Shown piece by piece: positions 32,230-44,034 of a stretch of DNA of 64,000 bases; the stretch's first letter is position 1, and every line of letters starts with the position of its first letter. The stretch covers positions 250,501 to 314,500 of the forward strand of contig NC_057863.1 in assembly GCF_019393635.1 (NCBI RefSeq), given 5' to 3'. The DNA comes from Dromiciops gliroides (taxonomy: Eukaryota; Chordata; Mammalia; Microbiotheria; Microbiotheriidae). Both the position numbers and the translations under genes were made by a program. The notes beneath the pieces are model-generated. The model was not told where the DNA came from. It searched no databases and was given only the letters and a program-made list of their open reading frames with translations.

Positions 32230-35200
32230 AAGCCCCCTTGTGGCTCCCATTTTGAGAGCAGGAGGAATTGTTTCCATCAGTGTATTTATTCATACCCTTA
32301 GTGCTTAGAACTGAGTATGTATTTTAATCCGCTCTTGGGATTGTTTGATGCCACTCCCTACGTCCAAACTGGATCAGGGCCACCTTGGAGCTCTCTGTCC
32401 TGGCAGGGTTTTAGGGCTGACAGGATCTAGGACCTTCCCAGAACCCATCTGTGCATGCCCATGATGTGCTACTCACCCATGTCCTCCCATACAAAGGCCT
32501 TCCCTCCTTTCTCCAGACTGCACCTCCATGCCAGGAGCACTGGCCATGCCCTGTCATCCCATCCTGCCCTTGACCTAAGCTCCTGCTCTTCAGAGTTCCT
32601 TGTGATGTGGTGCTGCCTGATCCCACCCTGTGCCCCCTCTGACATGTTCATCTTCCATTCTTGCCCTGGGGGCAGCAACACCAGTAAAATATTTCTATGG
32701 CCTCAGCTATAGGAGACTTTCCAGTAAAGGAGGCTCCAAGTGTCATCGAGTGATGCAGCCTGCTCTTTGCCCACAGTCCTGGGCCTGGCTCATATTCTGG
32801 GTCCCCAAAATACACGATGGTCCAGCTCTGGCACATGCCCAATCATGGCAGTTTGGAATCTGGGCCATGGGCACTCTACCTCCATTTGGTGGTCTTGTGT
32901 GGATGGAAAATCACAGATCTCTTCTAGGAGGCCTCCAGCCCCAGGGAGGCCATCCCCTTCTTGACCCGGCCTTTGAGCTGGGTGGTGATCAGCATCTCTT
33001 TGTGCCTCATTATGGGGGAAGAGGTGTTCCCTCTTCCAAGGAGTCTGGAACAAGCTTGATGTGTACATGAGAGAGCCATCGAACAAGCCCAGGGCGAGCT
33101 TGTTCTCTCTCCGTCTCACAGGTCATCTGCTGTAGTCCAGCACTTGCCCCAAGCCCTGCTTGTTCCTGACCAGTGCCTTTGATCCATTGGCCCTAGGTGA
33201 CTCCATTGATCTTTCCCAGCTCCCAGGCACCTTCATCTGCACCTCCAGCATCTCTGTCTTGTTTTTGGTTTTGTTTGTTTGTTTGGGTTTTTTTTGGTGA
33301 GGCAGTTGGGGTTAAGTGACTCGCCCAGGGTCACACAGCTAGTAAGTGTCAAGTGTCTGAGGTGGAATTTGAACTCAGGTACTCCTGACTCCAGGGCTGG
33401 TACTCTACCCACTGCGCCACCTAGCTGCCCCCAGCATCTCTGTCTTGCAGATGCCTTTTGTCTGGGCCTCCTTGAAGATTGACACGTGTACAGAGTCTTC
33501 CACAAGCACCTGCTGAGCCCCGCCAGATGTTGTCCTGCCTCTTCCTCTCCTTGGGTGCTGCTCCCACCTCCTCTGCAAGAACATCTGTGCAGGCTTTCCT
33601 CCATCTCCCCTTTGTTTTCTTCCTTTTTGCCCTTGAGCTCCCATGGATGGACAGCCCTCTGCTACCTCGAAAGGTGATGTTCCTCGTGGGCCCTGATTGA
33701 TAAAGGGTCAAAGGACAGCAACAAGCCATTCTTGGGAGAAGAAAAGCTCCACATCACTCAGAGAGAAACATAAATGAAAGCAACTTGGAGGTGCTGACCG
33801 AAAAGCCAGGTGGCAAGTTCTGGAACAAGCCCATTGGCAAAGTGTCGATGGGCCTGTGGCCTGGGCCAGCCATCCCGTCAGTGCCCTCACCATCCCCCAG
33901 AGACCGGAGGAAGAGGAAAAGAACCAACTTGCACAAAAGGTTTTACGGCAACTCCCTCTGTGGTGGTACTGGGCTGGAAACCAAGGGGGCCATCGCTCTT
34001 TGGGGAACAGCTGAACAAAGGACATCAAAAGTCATGACGGGGGTGGCCTGGATGGCATAATTGATACAGAGAACAAAGAGCCTTGAGAGCCTCCCGAGCT
34101 CTGATGGATGCAGTGACCAGCAAGATTCCCTGCCGAGGATCAATGATCAAGCAAGCACCCTCCCTCCTCAAGATGTAAGGGGCAGCTAGGGGCACAGTGG
34201 ATAAAGCACCGGCCCTGGAGGACCTGAGTTCAAATGTGGCCTCAGACACTTGACACTAGCTGCGTGACCCTGGGCAAGTCACTTAACCCTCATTGCCCAG
34301 CCAAAAAAAAAAAAGACACTTTTTGGGACATGATTTGACTGTGGTACAAGACAGGATTTGTTTGGTGGGGGGGGAAGGTTTTGGGGCATAGGAATGAATT
34401 ACTTGCCCTTATCCAGCACAACATCCCAAGGTTTTCTATTTTGTTTGGTTTGCCAGAAGCAATGTAGCTTATTCTTCTGTTCTGGGTTAGTTCACTAGAT
34501 ATAGCACCCATTCTTGGAGCTGTGGTGTTTCCTCTGTGGTGTGTGCTAGGTTGAAAGCATCTACATTATTGGTAGCTAGAATTCAGTTTGCTCACTGTGA
34601 GTCTGCAAGGGGACACCTCTTCTGCATTTGGCACAGGACGTTGTGACAGTGGCTGATGCATTGGGGAAGCTTCTGTTTCCCTGCCCAGTATCTCCCCTGC
34701 TTCTGTTGCTGTTCTGTGGATCTTGGAAAGAGTTTTTGCTGTGGTTCCATCTCTTGGGTTCTTGGATGATCTTGCCATGCCCAGGCCAGACCCTTGTTGG
34801 AAGTCATCCCTGATGGCTACGTGTTGCTCCAAGTCAGACATTTCTATGGAATCCACCGTGGATAACAGTTGGGTCTGGACTGTCAATCACTGTCACTTCT
34901 GGGACAGTCACCTCTGAAGGTCTGATGGCCCTTTTCATTTTCATCAAACTGTGGTTCAGGCGCCAAATGAACCTACACTTTGTGGCTTCTTGGCTCAACT
35001 TGTCTTTTGTGGACAGGGCAGGATCTTCCCTTGGCTGTTTAAAGGTTGGATTTCTCTTTCCTCCTTTTGGTTAGATTCAGGCATTCTCCCGCACTTACTC
35101 TATTCACCTGTTGCTGCTGCCTTCTGACTCCCTGGCTGGTAGAATTACCTTCCCCGTTTTATTGCGATACCCGCAGGATGAGGCTGTTTTGCTGGCCAAG

Positions 35201-36999
35201 AGTCCTGGCCTCTTCTTTTTTTTTTGGTGAGGCACTTGGGGTTAAGTGACTTGCCCAGGTTCACACAGCTAGTAAGTGTTAAGTGTCTGAGGCCAGAATT
35301 GAACTCAGGTCCTCCTGAATCCAGGGCCGGTGCTCTCTCTCCACTGCGCCACCTAGCTGCCCCCTGGCTTCTTCTCAAAGGCTCCACTTGCTAGGTCTAG
35401 AGCATTTCTCATTTTCCTCTTTGTCATTCATTGCCAGTCAGTGATCAGATAAGCTGTTTCTGAAGTGATGCCCACAAAGGACACAAAATTATTAATTCAT
35501 GCTTGTTGATTGATCACCTTTCTTTAGCATGGGAAGAGTCACTTTCTTATTATAGCTCAGTTACAGAACAGGCAGGGCAGGGAGAACATTGCCTTCAGTT
35601 TGTCAGACCAGCAGAGACACTAACACTCCTGTGCCCCAGCAGCACATTGTGGACTTGTTTCCTTTCCCTTCCAGAACAAGCCTTCATTGAGGAGTATGAA
35701 AGAAGCCTGCAATTTGACGACGAGTGTCTCGGAGCTCTGCTGGAGGGGCTGCAGACAAACAGGCTCATCTGCCCTGTGTGCACAAGGTCAGTTTGTCTTG
35801 GGGACAGCAGGCTGGAGTCTGGCCTTGCTTAGGTCCAAGCAAACCAAAGGCTGCTTGTCCAGTGGTTTCTGAGAATGGCTCTGCTTCTAGGTTCAACCTG
35901 ACTGTTGTGAGAGGTGTGGTCTTGTGTCAGTGTGGCCTCCGTCTCTTCTCTCAGGTGAGGACTGGGAAGACAGTTGCCCATTTAGTCAGTTAACAAGCAT
36001 TCCAAGAGTCCCTTCCATTAGGAAGGTGACGTAATGGGGTAAAGACACACCAGAAGGAAGCTGAAGGGGGTGGGGGAGAACAGAGGTATCTTAGGCAGGG
36101 CTTGTGGTCCCTTCTGGGAGTGGGCTGGCCAGTTAGAGGGAGGGGCCTCTGCAGGAGAATTGATGAAGGGAGCAATTGTTCTCCTCCCCTGTGTTCCTCC
36201 TCAGGCTCCAGAGCTGACAGAACAGACCTTCAGAGCCCTCTTAGAGGATAGTGTGAACAGGCACAGTGAATTCTGTGCCCACAGACCTGAGTTTTCCATT
36301 GCCAGTGGAGCAGAAGAAAACCCCACTCTTTTCCTAAGCTGCCCGGTAAGCTTGGCCTGGCAGCATGGAACTGCCCTCTGGGGATGCTTCTGGCCTATAC
36401 ACTGCAGCACCCTCTGACCCAGGAAGCAGATGACTTTTCAGCGGGCAGAAAGGGAAACTAAAACCACATGTGTAACCAGAAGGGAAACAAAGCTAGGATA
36501 GTTTCTGGGAGAAGAGCTGGAGTTGTTAGTGTACCACCAGCTTAGTGTGAGTCAGTATCCAATAGAACAGTCTTGTGGGAGAAGGGGGCTGTGTGTGACC
36601 ACTTCAGAAGCCTTCAGGCTGAACCACACCTAAGGATCCCTTTGATCTCACAAGGATCAACCTACATGCTTGTGGACTCTTGAATGTTAGGACCCAAGAG
36701 ACAAGATTCACAGCAGGGGGCACATGGTGGCTGCTTTGGGGTTCGAGGTAGGCATTGACTGGTGTGTTGGGCTGCCTAGTGAGGGAGTGAGCTGCTGCCC
36801 TCCTTATTGGGGAGCTGAGAGAAGCTCTAGTCAGGGAGGCTGCTCAGGACAAGGTAATGACAAGGCAAGGGACCTTTGAGCTCAGGGAGAACGCTGACCA
36901 GTAAAGCAGTTTGCTTCCACCCCTCCCCCCTCATCCCTTCTCCAGCTGATTGTCCTTTTCTGTGTACAGGTCTGTGATACTTGGACTGTGCTTCTCTGA
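29550..36999 (+). CDS. RPAIN: RPA-interacting protein (RIP), complete, 221 residues
   Basis: RPAIN binds replication protein A and helps carry it into the nucleus. Exons: 29550-29633, 30918-31091, 31345-31405, 35675-35786, 35891-35954, 36205-36345, 36970-36999. They give 666 bases, 221 codons plus stop; human has about 219. The N-terminal basic segment (PPWKEMYRQRC across the exon 1/2 junction) is typical. The centre is acidic and helical (VMEEEW, EEIQQEL). The C-terminal part has a Cys-rich putative zinc module: C139/C142, C156/C158, C189 with H185/H191, and C211/C214, ending CDTWTVLL. Exon 2 has an earlier possible donor after the ALQ codons (about 31041), but the later donor after FAQ fits the human length better. 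The 4.3 kb intron 31406-35674 holds most of the repeats, while intron 35787-35890 is only 104 bases. Confidence 0.95.
30351..30493 (-). mobile_element. tRNA-derived marsupial SINE (WSINE1/SINE1_MD type)
   Basis: The reversed copy runs from a T-rich run through GTTAAGTGACTTGTCCAGGG to CACTGCACCACCCAGCTGCC, in RPAIN intron 1. Confidence 0.8.
31800..32020 (+). repeat. MIR-type SINE
   Basis: It contains CATGTGGTAGCTGGGTGACC, GGGTAAGTCCCTTGTCTCC and CAAAGTTTTGCAAACTTC in order. Confidence 0.5.
32107..32230. repeat. (TG)n/(CA)n inverted microsatellite with palindromic centre
   Basis: A TG tract and a CA tract meet around the perfect palindrome GTGCTCGAGCAC (32181-32192), giving a long imperfect hairpin in an RPAIN intron. 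Confidence 0.85.
33262..33430 (-). mobile_element. tRNA-derived marsupial SINE with 17-bp target-site duplication
   Basis: A complete reversed SINE lies between exact direct repeats CCAGCATCTCTGTCTTG (33245-33261 and 33431-33447). The exact repeat suggests a fairly young insertion. Confidence 0.9.
34180..34313 (+). mobile_element. tRNA-derived marsupial SINE
   Basis: The head GGGGCAGCTAGGGGCACAGT leads to GGGCAAGTCACTTAACCC and an A-run. Confidence 0.85.
35214..35363 (-). mobile_element. tRNA-derived marsupial SINE
   Basis: The reversed copy runs from a T-run to CGCCACCTAGCTGCCCC. An imperfect direct repeat (CCTGGCCTCTTCT and CCTGGCTTCTTCT) flanks it. Confidence 0.85.
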
Positions 37000-37122
37000 A
37001 GGCCTTGGGAGGGTGACCTTTCTCCTGGATCGAGAGGTCATATTTCTATGGACAATTCTATTTATTTCTGGGTGTGGGGAGGGGGCTAGGACTGACACTG
37101 GGCACCCGAGGGTCCAAGCAGT

Positions 37123-37128
37123 TTTATT
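37123..37128 (-). terminator. C1QBP poly(A) signal (AATAAA on the minus strand)
   Basis: The plus strand reads TTTATT, so the minus strand carries AATAAA about 170 bases after the C1QBP stop. A second candidate lies at 37061-37066. Either places the C1QBP end inside the RPAIN 3'UTR. Confidence 0.7.
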
Positions 37129-37177
37129 TCTCATCATTCTGTGATGGCAGTGTACAAAAACGCCAGTGGAGCAAGGA

Positions 37178-37183
37178 AATAAA
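37178..37183 (+). terminator. RPAIN poly(A) signal (AATAAA)
   Basis: A canonical hexamer lies about 180 bases after the RPAIN TGA, giving a transcript end near 37200. This lies inside the opposing C1QBP 3' region. Confidence 0.8.
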
Positions 37184-37298
37184 AGCTTACGGTCAGGGAA
37201 CATAATTTGTCTGACAGTATTTTACACACCCTTCTCCATGATAGCTTCTAGGTAACTGTTCTCTTCTAAGGAGCCACAGGAGGGTGCCTCCCGCCTCC

Positions 37299-40200
37299 CT
37301 ACTGACACTTGACAAAGCCTTTCAGATCTTCCAGAAAGTTGATGTATTCCTGGTGTTCTAAGGCTGTGCTGAGCTCGATCAGTTCATCTGCAAAAGTATT
37401 GTCCACTCCGCGGTCAGCCAGGAAGTCCATCAAGTGGTCATACAGGGCCTGTTAGGAGAGAAGTGTCAGTTGGCCTCCAGAAACAGGCAGGGCTCTGCCC
37501 TGCAGATGCTGACCCTTGACTTCTGTCACATCATTCTTAATTTCAGCACTGATGGCAACAGGACATCTGGAGCTGGTGTTTGGCCTCTCAGGACCCCCCA
37601 ATTCCATCCATAGATTGTTTTACTGTCACTTCCCCTGGACAGTGGGGGAGAGGGCCTTCCTCCCCAACTCATAGGAGAGATGATTCTACCCCGTGATGCT
37701 TAGAGAAGAGACCCCTGCCTCAGGACAAGAGATCCTGGCTTCCAGGGGCACCTGACACAAGATGAGGAAAGCAAGCAGCCCCATGACCGCAGGCAGGGCC
37801 AGAGGTAGTAAGAAGGAAGGACTGAAAAGGTGATGACTTTGAAAAGGGAATGTGAGAGCTGTCATGCAGGCCAGTACAGAGGCTCCATGCCTGACACCTC
37901 CCCAGGATGTTCTTGTTGGAAATAATCTACCCCACAGCTTCCTCGAAGGGGTTTGGCCAAAGGCACTTACCCAGTCCAGGGAATCCGTGTTAAGTGTGTA
38001 GTTGGTATCCTTCCAGTCGGACTCGCTGGCAGGCTGAAAGCTCACTTCCCGGATGGAGAAAATGTCACTCTCCTCTTCTTCTTCCTGTCCAACCTGGAAA
38101 GTTTTCAGCAAAGAATGGGTGCCAGCCCTGGCCAAGGGCCTACAGCTTCTCGTTTGGAGTCTTAACACCTGAGTTTGCAAACCTCGTGAGGAGCCAATGA
38201 ACTGATTTCTCTGAGCCTCACCTTCCCAAGACCACCACCCTGGCAGCAAAGTTTCCCCAAGCCTAGTTACTGGATGACCACACAAGGCCTGGCAGAGGCT
38301 GACCTCACAGCATCTCCCACCCAAGCTTCCACTAAGAGCCCAGGAGGTGGAAGAAACAGGCCCCTTGGGAAACCCTGGCACCAGCATCAACACCGCCCCC
38401 TCCCAGGGCTTACCTCATTCTCTGGATAGTGGCAGTCCAAAACAAGGGCCTTCTTGGTATCATCCTTCACAACCTCCACCACAAAGTTCGGAGTTGACGT
38501 AAGTTCAGGCTGGATCCAAGGAAACATCAGTTCACCAATGTTCTATTGGCCAAGGGCCTGGCTCCCCCTTGCCCCAGGTCTGACAGGGTCACCCCTTGCT
38601 AACGGCTTTCCTTCAGCACCTGCCCATTACTTTCAGGACCAAGAGTGAACCCATCCCGACACCTGGTGCCTTCCAAAATGGCGCCCCAACCTGCTCGTCC
38701 AACATAGCTTCCTTCTCCCAGCTGCCTTTTCTCAGACTTGGTGGACTCCTGGGAACATAGGCCCTGGACTGGGGCTCAGCCTGGGGGCTGCCTCTCATGG
38801 GAAGTCTCTGCTGTTGCCCCAATGGTTGAAGCCCTCTCACCGATCTGTGTAGGGAAGCTCTGTACACAGTGCACGCCACAACTGAATTAATCTGCTGGAC
38901 CCTGAGAAGCTGCGGGGTGAGGCCAGCGCCAGGGCATGAAAGGCTCCCACAGCTTCCCATGCTCTGCACCTGACACTCTCCTAGGGGCCCTACGAGCCCC
39001 AGGCTGAGCTCACCTCTTGCTCCTCTTGGGCCTTCTGTCCCTCTGGTAACTCATCATCAAATGTTGGTGGGATACTGTTGTTAATATTGAATGTGACTGT
39101 GATCCTGAAACAGGAAAATCAGACCTGTGGTGTGATTCCCCCAACTCCATCTCTTCCCCACAGTGCCCACCAGCAGCCTCCCCAGGCCAAGGCAGCATGT
39201 GTTCCATGCCCAAACAATGTGTTTTTGTAAGGGATGGGAGGTGGGGCCCAAAGCAGCGCTGCTGCCTCCCAGGGGCCTTCCCGCAAGCTCTCCTGTGTCC
39301 TTCCACAGCTGGTCTTCAAGGGCACCTCATCCCTCCCCACCCCCTTGGCAGAGGTCCCTCTTTGGATACCTTTAAAGCTCCATGACACCCCCTTGGAAGG
39401 ACGACTGTACAGTGGGGATCCCTTCCTAGCTCTCAGTCTGGTCCCAGGCCCAGCAGTGTGCACCCAGAGCACAGCCAAACCCCTCTCCGTCCAGACCTCA
39501 CTCACCTCTCGCCAGCTAATCTCCGGACCAACTTGGCTTCTGTTCCTTGCACACCCAGTTCCCAATCCCCAGACATCTTGGGGAGGGATTGGTGTTTCTG
39601 GATTTTCCTCTCCTCTTTAATTTCATCTGTCAGGAATTCGGCAAAAGCCTTGTCCCCTTAAATAAAAATGGCGACTCTATTACGGGCGCATTTTAAGGCC
39701 AGACACAGAGTCCCTTGGTTTGGCCAGCACCAGGGGCCCTGAGACCATCCTATAATGAGAGTAGGAACACATAACTGCTGGTCTCCTCTCCCACCCCCCT
39801 CAATAGTAAGGGCAGCTGAGTGTGGGTGCATTCCTGGGTTCCCTCTCCCCTATACCTGTGAACATCAATCTGGAGTCAAGGCCAGCCACCCCTACCAGGA
39901 ACAGGTGCTCCCAGAGTCCTGCCCACCTGAGCACAGTTCCTGACCGCTGGCATGCTCATCCTGCAATAAGGGAGCTCCTTGAGAGCAGGGCCTGCCTCCT
40001 AACCGAAACAGCCCTTTAGGTGTAAGTCCCTGGGCTCGAGAGGCAGCTAGTCACATGAGGGGAGCCAAAGTGACCCAAACATAAGGTATGTGGCAAGGGG
40101 AGAAGGGAGCCCAGTCCCCAAGGTGCCTGGACTTGGAGAGATCTGGAAAGAGCGTCCCAAACACGCGCCTGCAGAGAGGGCCCCCAAAGCAGGGGGGAGG

Positions 40201-43200
40201 GAATTATGGGAAATGGGTCCAAAGAAGCCTTGGCTGAAATCTGGAGTCCAGGGCAGATACCAAGATTTGGGCAATTCACACTGCAGGTGAAAGAAAATGA
40301 AAATGATCTGCTTCTCTGGCCTGCTGCTCGATGGGTGACAAATGGGTGACAAATAGAAAGGGACATTTTTTACTGGAGACACTGAGTGCGACGATATTGT
40401 TCTGAATCTGAATCTAGCTGTTCTCATAAATCTTGCTACCTACAAATCTCCATAGCTGTGAAATACCTAAGCTTAACGTTCACTCCCCTCTGACTTTGCT
40501 CACAGGTGAGGTGGGGTTTATACTGTTCACTCACTGAGATCTCTGAGCCCTGCCATCTGCTGGAACACTTCCTACTTGTCACAGTAAATTTGTCAGTTTT
40601 TCCTGAGTAGTTTGGCTTAAGGGTTCATCCACCCCTGGACAGCCAAACATGTGGTAGGTCTTGTCTTACCTCCCTTGGCTCCCATTCCAGAGGCCTCCAA
40701 CTGCTGACAAAGCAAGGGTGACCCAACGCTATCACTCACCCACAAAGGTGAGAGAACAGGAGGGAAAACTGAATCCAACACATGCTCATTTCAGAGTTGA
40801 GGAAAGCCAGACCCAGAGGGGCCAAGGTCAAAGCCCGGCAGAAGCCTCACTTGTGAGGCCCTGGAGTCTGCTCTGATTAGACAGACAACCTGGGGCCAAT
40901 CTCCCACTGCCCACTCTACCTAAAAGGAAACCACCTGTCTGTGATTGGTCATTAATACCGTTTGTTTTCTAACTTGGGCCATTTTGGGTCAGGCATGCCT
41001 GTATCTAAATGAGAGGGGAGGTTCACGGAGACAAGCCAGTCATTTCACCTCAGACTCAGTGCTAACCTGCAGTTAATAGTCCAGTTAATTCCCTCATCCT
41101 CAAATTCTCTACACTGAGGAAAGCCCGTCCAGTAGCACCCCCTGTCCCCTTGCTCCTCACCGAGAGCACAGATCCCTTGGTGAGGGAAACAGGGTATCAC
41201 ATGACAAGTCAATAAGCCGATAGGAAAAGCAAGTCCCTAATCCAGCTGCTGCTTTAAGACTGCCCTAGAGGGAGGCCACCTTCCACTTCCCCTCATGGCT
41301 GTCCCTGGTCCTGCCCCCTGGATCCAAGCCTTCTTCACAGGGCAGCTCTGCCCATCTGAATGGACAGTTATCTGTTCTCATCCTTCAGCTATCAGTGTGA
41401 CCTCGGGTTGGCCCAGGGCTGCCCTCTGCCGGACACTTAGCTCATCAAGACCCTTCCTAAGACATGAGCAGCTGGCTAGAGGCACCTGGTAGGTAGGATG
41501 ACCATCAACAAGAGAAGACTGGAGAGAAATATGCTAACTTGGGCCTTCCAGGGTCTGACTGTAGTGACTGAGGATACAAGACCACATCAAACGGTGGGTG
41601 ACTTTCTTTCCCATCCTACTGCCGTCCCTACCAAAACATCTAAGTCATTTCAAGTTCTTTAAAGAACCCCTCCCTTACCAAAAAAAAAAAAAAAAAAAAA
41701 GGCGGCTAGATGGCGCAGTGGATAAAGCACCAGCCTTGGATTCAGGAGGACCTGAGTTTAAATGCAACCTTAGACACTCGACACTTACTAGCTGTGTGAC
41801 TCTGGGCAAGTCACTTAACCCCCACTGCCCCGCAAAAAAAAAAAGAACACCCACCAGCCTCTGGTAAAGAGGCATCTAGTGTTGCACATTCTCATCTACT
41901 GCCAATTGAAGTAGGAAGAAGGGCCAGTGCCCCTGGGGAGCTTCCACAATAGAGCTTCTTAACCCACAGTCCTCAGCAGTTAGAGCCCTGGGCCTGAAAA
42001 CAAAGACCAGCACCCAATTCCTGCCTCAGACACTTACTTGCTGGGTGGCCCTGGGCGAGTCACTTCACTGTTCTCTGCCTCAGGTTCCCCAAATGGGGAA
42101 TAGCTGCTTTGCTTTCCAGGGTTGTTGAGAGGCTCGACAATGAGATATGTGTAAAGTGCACAGTGCCTGGCATGTAGTACGTATTTAATAAATGCTGCTT
42201 CTTTCCCCTTCCCTTTTTGACTACCCATCAACTTCCCAGATGCCAAGTGCATCTTCATGAAAGGTGCCCCCTGTCTCTTGGAATTGAAAAAGTGGAGCAA
42301 GGCTGGTGGGAGGGGTGGGGAATCACTTCCATGCCCATTTTCCTGATTAATTGTGACTCCCTGGTTCAACGTCAACCAAGAGGCACACACTAATCACTAA
42401 GATGGCAAAATCTCACATTAACCACTTAGCTCTGAACTGAAGAAATCACCGATCCTATCTATCAGCTTTCGCCTCTCTCTGGGCAGTGACTGAACAATAA
42501 GTTAACAATGTAACAAACAACAAAAAACGAAATGAAAACAATGTATATAATCCTAGTATTATTCACTAAGGAAATGTGGCCACCGACCCACTCAGAATAC
42601 CAGTGAAGGGTTGTTTCTCAACATTTCAAGAGTTAATTTAGGAGGTTCTTAGTCCCCTTTCTGTCCTCTGATAGCCTCCCTCCAACCAGCCCAGATCCAC
42701 TGGCACCCCCTCACCCCCAGCCTCTTAAAGGTAGTAACCGTGTCCAGAGCCTATGGGAGCCGTCATCACGTGGGCAGACTCTGGAGGCGCCAATTCCAAA
42801 GGCCCTATTGCACTACCGACCGTCCTCGCTCTACTTGCTTTAGGTCTGACGATCGTTTGGCATGGTGGTTAGGGTCAGAAACCACAGAATTAGTGAAGGT
42901 GATGAAAGATAGAACCCAGAGGTGTCCAGCAAAGAGTCTTGGATGGGGCGAGAAACACTGAGGGAGCCAGGGCCAGGTGGGCCGGGCAGAGGGAAGGCAT
43001 GGGCAACGTGCCTGATTGGGGGCTGCTGTGGGGACCCCAACAGCAAGAGCCCCTTGAGAACAGGTCGGAGGGTCAGGGTCAGCGTCGCGCACCCGCCACT
43101 CCTGCCAGACGGGGGGGGGGGGGTAGAAGCCTCAATTCCAAACCCAGACCCCCCCCCCCAAGTCTGCGCAATCAGTGCCCAGACGCGATTTTACCACCTG

Positions 43201-43509
43201 GGTCCACGTGCGCACCCTGCGGGGACGGCGTGAAAGCCCCTCCCCCGCCCTCCCCGGTTCCCGACCGCGCGCGCGCTCACCCTCAGTGTGGAGTCCCCCG
43301 CACGTGCACGAACACAGGCCAGGCGCGCTCCGGGGCGGCTGCAGGAGGCGGGGGCGCGCGGGCCCCGGGCGGCCGGCGACTCCTCCTCCCAGGAGGCTTC
43401 CGAAGGCGCGGGTGGCAGCCGCCACGGCAGGGCGCAGGGTCGGGAGGGCGGCGGGGCGCAGGGCCCGGGCCACAGGGCGCAGCAGCAGGGGCAATAGCAG
43501 CGGGGCCAT
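37299..43509 (-). CDS. C1QBP: C1QBP / p32 / gC1qR, mitochondrial acidic matrix protein, 279 residues
   Basis: p32 (MAM33 family) is a trimeric, very acidic mitochondrial matrix protein needed for mitochondrial translation; it is also reported at the cell surface, where it binds C1q. Exons in transcript order: 43509-43281, 39656-39506, 39104-39014, 38509-38414, 38093-37971, 37448-37299 (TAG 37299-37301). The sum is 840 bases, 279 residues; human has 282. Residues 1-72 are Ala/Arg/Leu/Pro-rich with almost no acidic residues, as in a mitochondrial presequence. Mature-type sequence starts near LHTEGDKAF (L73). Conserved blocks include DEIKEERKIQKH, ITVTFNINNSIPPTF, NFVVEV, SDIFSIREVSF and DTNYTLNTDSLDW. 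The start is the ATG at 43507-43509; the frame stays open for 45 more codons upstream. Intron 1 (3.6 kb) carries SINEs. Confidence 0.97.
41680..41846 (+). mobile_element. tRNA-derived marsupial SINE
   Basis: A run of A precedes GGCGGCTAGATGGCGCAGTG. The body ends GGGCAAGTCACTTAACCC and a second A-run. It lies in C1QBP intron 1. Confidence 0.85.
41975..42210 (+). repeat. MIR/Ther-type SINE, nearly complete
   Basis: It has CTGCCTCAGACACTTACTTG, CTGCCTCAGGTTCCCCAAAT, GGGTTGTTGAGAGGCTC and ACAGTGCCTGGCATGTAGTA in canonical MIR order. Confidence 0.75.
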
Positions 43510-43720
43510 GACCGAGACACGCGGAGTGGGGAGAGAGGGACAACAGAGACCGGAAGGACAGCAGAGGGCCCAAACCACGCAAGGAAATCCCCAAGCCGGA
43601 AAAAGCACGAGGTCGCCCCGCCCCGGAAGTTCCAGAGCCACCACGGAAGGTCACAGCGCCCCTTGTCGGAAAGCGGTGATAGTGCCCCTGTTCCGCGCCT
43701 GCGCGGGAAGGGCCTGGCTC
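43080..43720 (-). promoter_or_regulatory. C1QBP CpG island and promoter
   Basis: GC- and CpG-dense sequence covers exon 1 and the region just upstream. An NRF1-like GCGCCTGCGC lies at 43695-43704, about 190 bases before the ATG. Two homopolymer runs (G11 near 43112, C9 near 43150) lie in the first intron. A further C20 run at 43891-43910 lies upstream. Confidence 0.75.
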
Positions 43721-43890
43721 AGTGAAGGTGGTCGAGAACTGAGTGATTATTGGACTTCACGGACTGAAGTCACTCGTGGCTCGTGAGCGAGGATTTATCC
43801 AGAATGCCTTGGGGGTGGGGTATTCTCCAGGCCCGCCCGCCCCAGGCCCGCCCGCATGCGCAGAGCTGGCCGTGCTTCCCTCCAATGTCT

Positions 43891-43910
43891 CCCCCCCCCC
43901 CCCCCCCCCC
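43891..43910 (+). repeat. C20 homopolymer upstream of C1QBP
   Basis: Twenty uninterrupted C lie about 380 bases upstream of the C1QBP ATG, a likely site of length variation. Confidence 0.85.
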
Positions 43911-44034
43911 GCTGTTTTCTGCCACCTTTAACCTCTCTCTCCTTCTAGCGTCCTTTCCTCCCACCCTCCTCCCAAGGAGGCCAGTTTCCTCTTGAGCCCT
44001 CCCCATCCTGGGCCACAGGGCTGATAGCGCGCCC

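Noticed and set aside
37686-38393. 235-codon minus-strand frame
   Set aside because: It is the real C1QBP exon 37971-38093 extended by chance into both introns. Only the exon part is conserved.
43175-43786. 203-codon plus-strand frame across the C1QBP promoter
   Set aside because: It is antisense to C1QBP exon 1 in a CpG island, with Arg/Gly/Ala-rich composition. No splice or family evidence supports a gene.
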